Source: Streptococcus suis (GTDB lineage Bacteria; Bacillota; Bacilli; Lactobacillales; Streptococcaceae). From it: 64,000 nucleotides of DNA. Each line of letters begins with the position of its first letter. Within the stretch, counting starts at the first letter, position 1. Where the stretch lies: the NCBI GenBank assembly GCA_024583055.1, contig CP102145.1, forward strand, positions 992,001 through 1,056,000, read 5' to 3'. Made by a program: the position numbers and the translations under genes. The notes under the pieces were generated by a model that did not search any database, was not told the origin of the DNA, and was given only the letters and a program-made list of their open reading frames with translations. Positions 57,176-64,000 of this stretch are shown here, piece by piece.

Positions 57176-58849
57176 TCATTTCCTCACTAACTTAACCACC
57201 GCCTCAACCGGTGTACTATTGTCCAAACTAATTTCTAAGTCTTCCTCAATGATTGGAAGCTTGAAATGAATGGCTTTTACCCAACGTCCTGCCTCATTTT
57301 TTTCATCATAAATCTCGATTTTTTCAATCAACATCTGACACAATCGCTTCTTGTCGATATCTTCCATAACATCCATTAATGATGCAAAATTGACTAATAT
57401 TTTATAAATATTGTCAGCGGTCATTTTATCTTTTAGGATTACCTCTCGTTTAGATTCACTTGTCTCAATTAGTGTTTCTACATCTGCTATTTTATCATAA
57501 ATAGTATTTAATCTCATATCTAAATCAATTGACTTCTGCTGAAAATGAGGAACTTCAAAATTTAAGGTGTCAATCTGTTGGATTAAATTCATTTTAGTTG
57601 CATTTAGCTGACGAAAGAGACTCTTATATTGTTCAATTTCACTGTCTATCCTACTTGTATCAACCTGAATATTAATTTTTTCTTGAAGTTTTTTTGCAAA
57701 TCCAGGTCTAGAAACTAATTTACTAATAATTGATAATACTTCATGGTCTAAATTTCCTGTTTTAAGCTGTTTATTAAATGTGCACTTATGACCATCTACA
57801 TGCTTTCTATGTTTACAAGCATAGTAGTAATAGTTTTTATAGTATTCATCTTTCTTATTTTTATTTCGCTTGATACTTTTATTTCCATAAAGCCCAGCAT
57901 TGCATAATGGACATTTTATCAACCCTGAAAGTATATAGATAGAATCGCCCTTGTTTGGATTCTCACGTTTATACTTATGGGCATTAGCTTCTCGTTTTTT
58001 CCTCACTTTTTTCCAAGTCTCATCGTCAATAATTGCTTCATGGATTCCGTCTGTTAGAATATAATTTTCAGACTGCGTGACTTTCGTTTCACCAGAAATT
58101 TTATCTCGAGTGCTTTCACGCCGTCCAAAAGCAATTTTTCCATTGTAAACTGGATTGTCTAAGATTCTTGCAATGCCACTTGATGAAAAATATGGAAGCG
58201 TACTATTGTGTCGAATTGGTTTCTTTATATCTAGGTTGGCTAAATGCTTGGCAATAGCTATAGTGCCCATATCACTGTTGGCAAATAAATCAAAAATCAT
58301 CTTTACGGATTCAGCTTCTTCATGATTTACTTGTAATTGACCATTAACAAGGGAATATCCTACAGGCGCAAATCCACCATTCCATTGACCAGCTCTCGCT
58401 TTTTGTCTACGACCTTCCATAGCTTGAGAAATAATATTCTCTCTTTCCATTTCAGCAACTGCCGACAAGATCGTAATAACTAACTTTCCTGAATCCTTTG
58501 AACTATCCAGTCCATCATCAACGCAAATCAGATTTACACCATGAGATTCCATAATAGCTAGAGATTTTAAAGTATCCGCAGCATTCCGACCAAAACGTGA
58601 TAATTTGAATACAAGTACATAGTCCACCTTATCTTTCTCTGCTTCGATGTCTGATATCATGTTCATAAATTCCGTTCGTCCTAACATGGTTTTACCAGAT
58701 TTCCCAGCGTCTTGATAGGTTTTCACAATCTCAATATCAAAAGCATTGGCATATTGCTGAATTTTTGCTTCTTGAGCATCTAATGAAAATCCTTCAACCT
58801 GCATAGTCGTAGATACCCTTGTATAGATATAGGCTTTCTTTCGCTTCAT
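57176..58849 (-). CDS. Large serine recombinase (integrase)
   Basis: The 557-residue protein has the resolvase catalytic domain (YIYTRVSTTMQ with the active serine; FKLSRFGRNAADTL), the recombinase domain (GFAPVGYSLVNG), a zinc ribbon (CPLCNAGLYGN and CKHRKHVDGHKC) and a coiled-coil (about residues 400-470). It resembles TnpX/TndX-type integrases of conjugative or mobilisable elements. Its 3' end faces the chromosome and probably lies within about 100 bp of the element end. A GGAGAAAT ribosome site precedes the ATG. Confidence 0.93.
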   Translation of the reverse strand: MKRKKAYIYTRVSTTMQVEGFSLDAQEAKIQQYANAFDIEIVKTYQDAGKSGKTMLGRTEFMNMISDIEAEKDKVDYVLVFKLSRFGRNAADTLKSLAIMESHGVNLICVDDGLDSSKDSGKLVITILSAVAEMERENIISQAMEGRRQKARAGQWNGGFAPVGYSLVNGQLQVNHEEAESVKMIFDLFANSDMGTIAIAKHLANLDIKKPIRHNSTLPYFSSSGIARILDNPVYNGKIAFGRRESTRDKISGETKVTQSENYILTDGIHEAIIDDETWKKVRKKREANAHKYKRENPNKGDSIYILSGLIKCPLCNAGLYGNKSIKRNKNKKDEYYKNYYYYACKHRKHVDGHKCTFNKQLKTGNLDHEVLSIISKLVSRPGFAKKLQEKINIQVDTSRIDSEIEQYKSLFRQLNATKMNLIQQIDTLNFEVPHFQQKSIDLDMRLNTIYDKIADVETLIETSESKREVILKDKMTADNIYKILVNFASLMDVMEDIDKKRLCQMLIEKIEIYDEKNEAGRWVKAIHFKLPIIEEDLEISLDNSTPVEAVVKLVRK

Positions 58850-58876
58850 TTAATTTCTCCTTGAAAAGTTTGACCA

Positions 58877-58908
58877 AAAAATACCCTTATAATCTTAAGG
58901 GTATTTTA
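58877..58908 (-). terminator. Terminator upstream of the recombinase gene
   Basis: AAAATACCCTTA and TAAGGGTATTTT pair around an 8-nt region, with a T tract on the minus strand. It ends the decayed small gene before the recombinase. Confidence 0.8.
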
Positions 58909-58936
58909 ACTCTTTTTAGAAAAGAATACAAGCAAC

Positions 58937-59135
58937 TACTCATCAGTATACAGGTTTTCTTCCTTGATTGGTAAATTTGAGCAATCAATGTTGTCTCCAT
59001 ATTTCAGGAGCATTTCTTCCAAAAATCTCACTAGTTCATCCATAGATGACCACCAAGTGAAATTATTTGACTCTGATTCCTCATTACAAAAGGCAGAAGT
59101 AGTTGCTTGTAGAAATGTAAATCATGTAAGTTCAT
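58937..59135 (-). pseudogene. Small frameshifted gene in the mobile element
   Basis: AGAAGGAG and ATG at 59135 begin MNLHDLHFYKQLL, but this frame stops after 34 codons. From about 59100 a second frame reads FCNEESESNNFTWWSSMDEL and continues through RFLEEMLLKYGDN to a stop at 58937. The 199-bp span is one base off a multiple of three, so a single frameshift splits a gene of about 65 codons. No family is recognised. Confidence 0.5.
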
Positions 59136-59352
59136 GATAAACTCCTTCTATAACTCAACTATATTCTGCCATTTTTTGGAAATTATAAAAAAACCGTTAA
59201 TGAATTTGATATTAGTTTTAATTCCATGCAAAAATCTTCTTACAGAAGGTAAGAAGATTTTAGTTTTAAAACATTGTTAGATGTGTACTAGAAGTATATA
59301 TACAGTACGATTAAACACAACTCTTGTCAACATTTTAAAAATTATTATCCAC
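59136..59352. other. AT-rich spacer with a strong hairpin
   Basis: The stretch has no plausible gene. AAAATCTTCTTAC and GTAAGAAGATTTT (59231-59261) form a perfect 13-bp stem with a 5-nt loop, flanked by A and T residues, and may end transcription in both directions. Confidence 0.6.
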
Positions 59353-59787
59353 TTAAAAAATTGCCTCATTCATCAACTTCATTTCATAAGGAATTAGCTT
59401 TGAACTTATTTGCGAAATATTATCCTTTAGATATTGGATAATATTAGGATAACCAGTTAACTCCTCTGGTAATTTTACTTTCTTGACTGCTGAACAAGGT
59501 ACCCCATAATCAATTAAGAATTGTAATCTTTCATCAACTTGTTCATTTTCCAATAAAGAAGCAAACACGCTATAGTCCCCGCACTTCATTTTTGATTGGC
59601 TAAAAACATATTTTTGAATAGAATCAACAACAGCAAGAAGCTTGGGAATCTCAAAATTTGCATCAGTTCTCTGAAATTTCAGCATATAATCGATAGCCCG
59701 ATCCAAAGGATCTTTCTTATTTTTTTTAACATAGTAATCGTATTGTTCATAAATCAATTCTTTGAATGATAGATTTATATATTTCAA
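59353..59787 (-). CDS. Hypothetical protein, probably a C-terminal gene fragment
   Basis: The 144-residue frame starts at a TTG, but in-frame coding-like sequence (GYKYLKHRDEYGYSQNKAVTA) continues upstream to a TGA near 59853. It has no ribosome site at the TTG, so the gene has probably lost its 5' part. The protein (KYINLSFKELIYEQYDYYV, then LKDNISQISSKLIPYEMKL) is helical and charged. I do not recognise the family; it resembles parts of helicase-like proteins of integrative elements, but this is only an impression. Confidence 0.45.
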   Translation of the reverse strand: MKYINLSFKELIYEQYDYYVKKNKKDPLDRAIDYMLKFQRTDANFEIPKLLAVVDSIQKYVFSQSKMKCGDYSVFASLLENEQVDERLQFLIDYGVPCSAVKKVKLPEELTGYPNIIQYLKDNISQISSKLIPYEMKLMNEAIF

Positions 59788-59876
59788 GGCTGTTACTGCT
59801 TTATTTTGACTATAGCCATACTCATCTCTATGCTTCAGGTACTTATATCCTAAAAATAATCAGTTCTAAATAAATT

Positions 59877-59925
59877 AAAAATCGTGTTGGTAGAAAAATC
59901 GACTACTTCTACCAACACGATTTTA
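59877..59925. terminator. Terminator of the copper operon
   Basis: An 18-bp stem (AAAATCGTGTTGGTAGAA with its inverse) and a loop of about 11 nt lie 84 bp after the copB stop, with T residues on the minus strand. Confidence 0.85.
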
Positions 59926-60008
59926 CAAAGAGCCAGTACTTACATCTCTTTTTCTCCTGTAAAACTATTGTATCTTGATACTTTAAGGAGTTTCAATCAT
60001 TCGATCTG

Positions 60009-62147
60009 TTAACCGTTATTTTTTGGATCTAAACTTAATAACATAGCATTAATGGCGACGATGACTGTTGACACAGACATTAGGATTCCTCCTAATGCAG
60101 GGCTTAATGTGATACCAATAGGAGCCAAAATTCCTGCAGCTAGAGGGATAGCTATAAAGTTATAACCAGCTCCCCAAAATAGGTTTTGTTTCATTTTACG
60201 AGTTGTTTTGTGTGCTAATTCAATGAATGATTCAATATCTCCTGGATCGGATTGAGTCAATATGACATCAGCTGAATCCAATGCAACTTGAGTTCCAGCA
60301 CCTACAGCTATACCAACATCTGCTAAGGCAAGAGAAGGAGCATCATTTACACCATCACCTACCATGATAACTTTCTTTCCTTCATCTTTAAGTGTTTTAA
60401 CTAACTCATATTTGTCTTGTGGAGATTGATTTGATCTATACTCAATCCCTAAAACTTCTGCCGCGCCTTGAGCCGCTTTTTCATTATCACCTGTTGCCAT
60501 AATTGGTTGAATATTGTTCTTTTTAAGAGCTTTAATTAACTCTTTACTCGTTGGTTTTAATTCGTCCCCTAAAGCTACAGCACCAATGGCATCATCGTTT
60601 TCTACTAAGACACTAAGAGTTGCTCCTTTTGGAATATCCATATCAAGATTACGTCCATAGGCTTTTTGACTGATTAATTGGTAACGGTGCCCACCTGCTT
60701 TACCCTCTACTCCAGAACCGGAAATCACATCAATCGAATCAAAAGATGCTGGACGTATATCTTGCTGCTCGGCGAACCTTATAATTGATTGAGCAATTGG
60801 GTGGCTAGATCCTCCTTCAATACCTGCCAATAAGGCAATGATTTCCTCTTTTGTATATTTGTCATTAAGAAGTTTTACATCTAATACTTTAAATTCACCA
60901 GTTGTTAAAGTACCCGTTTTATCTAAAATTATCACATCTGCATCTTGAGCTATTTCTAAGGCTTGGCGGTCTTTTACTAGTAAGCCACGGCTAGCCCCTA
61001 AGCTTGTGCTTCGGGCGGTTACCAATGGAATAGCCAGACCTAATGCGTGTGGACAAGCTATAACTAATGTAGTAATAGTAAATATAACTGCCGTTGGGAT
61101 ATCTCCAATAATCATCCACACTACAAAAGCAATTAGCGCGACAATAACAGCAATATAGAAGAGCCACCCTGCAACCTTTTGCGCAATATTTTCTGCCCTG
61201 GAAGGCTGACTTTGAGCTTGGCTAATTAAAGTCTGTACTTGAGAGATAAAGGATTGATCACCTGTCTCATTCACTTTAATATAAAGAACCCCTTCTCCAT
61301 TTGTTGAGCCTCCGATTACTTCATCGCCAGGACCTTTTTTAACTGCTTTTGATTCTCCAGTCAAAAGAGCTTCATTTACACGTGATTCGCCACGCTCGAT
61401 AGTTCCGTCTGCTGGCACATTTTCTCCGGCTTGAACACGAATTAAATCGCCTACCTGTAAGTCAGCAACTGGACGTATTTCAATTGAATCATCTTCTAAC
61501 ACAACGTGAGCATCTTTTGGTACCAACTTAGCCAATGCTGCTTGTGCGTCTCCTGCTTCTCCAATAGCTTTCATCTCAATCCAGTGACCTAATAACATGA
61601 TTAATAATAATGAAGCAAATTCAAAGAAAAAGTCCATCACGTGTCCACCCGTTACGTAGGTAATGATAACAGCATAAATACTGTATAAATATGAAACACT
61701 TATACCTAAAGAAACTAGAGCCATCATTCCAGGTTCTTTTTGTTTAAATTCGTCAACTGCGCCTTGATAGAATGGACGTCCACCATAAATAATTAATATA
61801 GTAGATAAAATAGCTACTACAATATCAGAATATGGAAAAGTAAACTGGAATGGTAGGTCAAACCCAGCCATAGGGGATAAGAGCATAATAATGATTCCTA
61901 GTGGCAATGATTTTAAGAAAAGTTCCTTAAAGTTACCGTGATGATGGTGTTCATGCCCTCCGTGATGCCCACTGTGGTCATGCCCACTGTGCCCGCTGTG
62001 CCCGCTGTGATCATGCTCAGCATGATGTTCTTGATGTTGATTCTTATGGTCTCCATGTTCTTCCGTGCTTACGTGCTCATGTTTTGAATGATCCATGTCG
62101 CCATGATTATGGTGACAGTGGGATAAATGTTTGTTGTTATTGTTCAT
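60009..62147 (-). CDS. copB: Copper-exporting P1B-type ATPase, CopB type
   Basis: The 712-residue protein has a histidine-rich N-terminal tail of about 70 residues with about 30 His, eight predicted membrane helices, the CPH motif (TLVIACPHALGLAIP) of the CopB group, phosphorylation site DKTGTLT and hinge GDGVNDAP. CPH enzymes export copper, often Cu2+, and can also move silver. It ends the operon after the oxidase gene and a duplicated copY tail. The ATG has an AAGGAGGAATTT site. Confidence 0.94.
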   Translation of the reverse strand: MNNNNKHLSHCHHNHGDMDHSKHEHVSTEEHGDHKNQHQEHHAEHDHSGHSGHSGHDHSGHHGGHEHHHHGNFKELFLKSLPLGIIIMLLSPMAGFDLPFQFTFPYSDIVVAILSTILIIYGGRPFYQGAVDEFKQKEPGMMALVSLGISVSYLYSIYAVIITYVTGGHVMDFFFEFASLLLIMLLGHWIEMKAIGEAGDAQAALAKLVPKDAHVVLEDDSIEIRPVADLQVGDLIRVQAGENVPADGTIERGESRVNEALLTGESKAVKKGPGDEVIGGSTNGEGVLYIKVNETGDQSFISQVQTLISQAQSQPSRAENIAQKVAGWLFYIAVIVALIAFVVWMIIGDIPTAVIFTITTLVIACPHALGLAIPLVTARSTSLGASRGLLVKDRQALEIAQDADVIILDKTGTLTTGEFKVLDVKLLNDKYTKEEIIALLAGIEGGSSHPIAQSIIRFAEQQDIRPASFDSIDVISGSGVEGKAGGHRYQLISQKAYGRNLDMDIPKGATLSVLVENDDAIGAVALGDELKPTSKELIKALKKNNIQPIMATGDNEKAAQGAAEVLGIEYRSNQSPQDKYELVKTLKDEGKKVIMVGDGVNDAPSLALADVGIAVGAGTQVALDSADVILTQSDPGDIESFIELAHKTTRKMKQNLFWGAGYNFIAIPLAAGILAPIGITLSPALGGILMSVSTVIVAINAMLLSLDPKNNG

Positions 62148-62166
62148 TTTAAATTCCTCCTTATTC

Positions 62167-62312
62167 TTAATGATGATGTAAATGACACTCGCATTGTCTT
62201 TCTGGACAATTGCAATCCACTTCTTCTACTGCGAAAGATTTTTTTATCTCTAATATTTTTTCTAGTCGATCTATATCATCGAAGCTTAAGACATGATCTT
62301 CAATATTATTTA
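62167..62312 (-). pseudogene. Duplicated 3' fragment of copY
   Basis: Bases 62167-62304 match the last 138 bases of the copY gene at 63773-63910 with four changes. The fragment encodes DDIDRLEKILEIKKSFAVEE and the copper-binding CNCPERQCECHLHHH, but lacks any start or DNA-binding domain. It lies directly after the oxidase stop and just before copB. Confidence 0.85.
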
Positions 62313-63755
62313 TTATTCTACTTTAATTTGTCCCATCATACCTGCTTCTTCATGTTCAAGAATGTGACAGTGGTACATATAACTACCCTTCTTATTAAAC
62401 TTAACTATAAGTCTTACTTTTTCGTTAGGCTCAATATATACAGTATCTTTCCATCCGCTCTCCTCTGGAGAAGGCGCATTACCGTTTCTTGATAGAATTT
62501 GAACCTGGGTGCCATGAATATGGAATGGGTGTCCCATTTCATGCATCATAGATCCTGGGTTTGTAATTTCCCAAATCTCTGTATCTCCAAGCTTCACTGT
62601 TTCATCAATTCTATTCATATCAAACTTTTTACCGTTTATTGATACCATGTGACCCATACCTTGAAGCTCAAAACTTCTTATCTTAGTAGCTTGTGCTTCT
62701 GACATTCTTTCTATATTCGTTAAAGTGCTAGGTACTTCAGTATCATCTTTCCCATCGCCTTTAACATTAAAGGTCATAATGGCTTCCTTATTACTCATAA
62801 GTGATAGCTGCGTTCCCTTTTCATACTTTGAAAAGTCCACTATTATCTCTGCTCTTTCCCCAGGTGATAACATAATATTTCTCTGGCTAACCGGTTTTTC
62901 TAAAAATCCACCATCAGATGCTATTTGATAGAATCCATCTCTATTATCTAACTTCAAATTAAAGTTACTTGCATTAGCACCATTAACTATTCTAAATCTC
63001 ATCTTGACTCTATTAACCTCTAAATTAGGTTTAATAGCTCCGTTAACTATGATAGTATCCCCTGTTGCTCCATCCATCATATTTGTATTATAAATAAAAC
63101 TGCCGTCCTTGCCAAAGCTTCTATCTTGAATTACTAAAGGTATATCATTTACTCCATATTCCTTAGGAATATTTAAGCTTTTTGATACTTCATCATCCAC
63201 ATAGAATAGTCCTGCTAAACCTTTATAAACTTGGGTAGCAGTATTTCCTCCAAAGTGCGGATGATACCACAATGTTGCAGCCTGTTGATTTACTGTAAAA
63301 CTAGGCTCCCAAGTTGTTCCTGGTTCAATTCCTTGATGAGGGCCCCCATCCTTTTCTCCTTCTACCTCTAGTCCATGCCAGTGAACTGTAGTTGCTTCTT
63401 TTAGCTTGTTATTTACGTGCACATTTACTTGCTCACCTTTACTTACTCTGATGACAGGGCCTAAGAAACTTCCGTTGTAACCCATAGTTCGTGTCTTGGT
63501 ATTTGGTAAAAATGAAGTTTCTCTTTCTTGAGGTTCTAAAGTAAAATCCGCAATATTAGGATCTAGATTTTTATCCTCTAATAGTGGTGGTATAGGAAGT
63601 GTACTTTTTGTTTTACTTGTTTGAATATCTATATTAACTGCACTCTGGTTTATTTTAAAATAACTAATCATTGGTTCTAAAAGTGTAATATATCCAACTG
63701 CAGTTAATACGACTGTAAGTCCAATACCTAATAACATATGTTTATTCTTACTCAT
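62313..63755 (-). CDS. Multicopper oxidase
   Basis: The 480-residue protein has an N-terminal membrane anchor or signal (residues 7-27) and all four copper-ligand groups: TVHWHGLEVEG, WYHPHFGG, HPFHIHG and MYHCHILEHEEAGMM. It should oxidise Cu+ to the less toxic Cu2+ outside the cell, as CueO does. Its sequence is more AT-rich than the flanks. The RBS AAGGAGGAAT follows copY after a few bases. Confidence 0.92.
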   Translation of the reverse strand: MSKNKHMLLGIGLTVVLTAVGYITLLEPMISYFKINQSAVNIDIQTSKTKSTLPIPPLLEDKNLDPNIADFTLEPQERETSFLPNTKTRTMGYNGSFLGPVIRVSKGEQVNVHVNNKLKEATTVHWHGLEVEGEKDGGPHQGIEPGTTWEPSFTVNQQAATLWYHPHFGGNTATQVYKGLAGLFYVDDEVSKSLNIPKEYGVNDIPLVIQDRSFGKDGSFIYNTNMMDGATGDTIIVNGAIKPNLEVNRVKMRFRIVNGANASNFNLKLDNRDGFYQIASDGGFLEKPVSQRNIMLSPGERAEIIVDFSKYEKGTQLSLMSNKEAIMTFNVKGDGKDDTEVPSTLTNIERMSEAQATKIRSFELQGMGHMVSINGKKFDMNRIDETVKLGDTEIWEITNPGSMMHEMGHPFHIHGTQVQILSRNGNAPSPEESGWKDTVYIEPNEKVRLIVKFNKKGSYMYHCHILEHEEAGMMGQIKVE

Positions 63756-63772
63756 TTTTATTCCTCCTTATG

Positions 63773-64000
63773 TTAATGATGATGTAAATGACACTCGCAT
63801 TGTCCTTCTGGACAATTGCAAGCCACTTCTTCTACTGCGAAAGATTTTTTTATCTCTAATATTTTCTCTAGTCGATCTATATCATCGAAGCTTAAGACAT
63901 GATTTTCAATGATGCTTCCTATTACATTTCCAACTTTCTTATTGCAAATACGGTTAAAAATATCTTCTGCATAATCCCTTACGGCTTCTTTCTCTACAAT
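63773..64000 (-). CDS. copY: Copper-responsive repressor CopY, C-terminal part (cut by window end)
   Basis: The 75 visible residues end in CNCPEGQCECHLHHH, the CxC pair that binds Cu+ in CopY/TcrY repressors of the BlaI family, extended here by three histidines. The N-terminal winged helix lies beyond the window. CopY releases its operator when copper replaces zinc, which switches on the operon. The same 3' end recurs after the oxidase gene. Confidence 0.88.
   Translation of the reverse strand: MVEKEAVRDYAEDIFNRICNKKVGNVIGSIIENHVLSFDDIDRLEKILEIKKSFAVEEVACNCPEGQCECHLHHH

Overview
This window looks like a chromosomal segment of a low-GC streptococcus, most likely Streptococcus suis. The evidence is the prfB-ftsE-ftsX-MBL and ppc-ftsW neighbourhoods, a DUF3270 protein, a Mn2+ riboswitch ahead of a P2-type ATPase, and the general gene style. 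The species name is an inference, because no rRNA or other marker gene lies here.

Bases 1-18,800 hold core genes: yaaA, a MocR-type regulator, a DegV/FakB fatty-acid-binding protein next to a short TetR regulator, the proline operon proB-proA-proC, a DinG-type exonuclease/helicase, an MBL hydrolase, ftsE-ftsX, prfB with its programmed +1 frameshift, queG, small membrane proteins, and a P-type ATPase behind a yybP-ykoY riboswitch.

Bases 19,800-28,515 form an apparent seven-gene operon: an HD phosphohydrolase, a Cof-type HAD phosphatase, four tandem FemX/MurM-like aminoacyltransferases (the fourth frameshifted near its start) and a MurJ/MATE-like flippase. It reads as a locus for branching peptidoglycan cross-bridges on lipid II.

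Bases 28,500-37,500 carry tpiA and tuf, separated by an insertion sequence flanked by an exact 26-bp direct repeat. After them come an anti-sigma factor and an ECF sigma factor that lacks any standard start codon, then ppc and ftsW.

Bases 37,700-56,200 hold several ECF-transporter S components, each with its own kind of leader: an unknown structured leader, a TPP riboswitch before thiT, and a BirA-like operator before bioY. The same stretch has a GH25 lysozyme, a DUF368 undecaprenyl-phosphate translocase candidate, lysS, a MacAB-like efflux operon, glutathione reductase, and two U32 tRNA-hydroxylation proteins separated by a repeat-rich spacer of 537 bp. Together with ftsEX, ftsW, the MurM-like array and the flippase, the window is rich in envelope functions.

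From about 57,120 to the right edge the sequence is AT-rich and mobile. A large serine recombinase sits at the boundary, followed by decayed small genes and a copper-resistance block: copB, a multicopper oxidase, and copY cut off by the window edge. A 138-bp copy of the copY 3' end is repeated on the far side of the oxidase gene, which suggests how the oxidase joined the operon.
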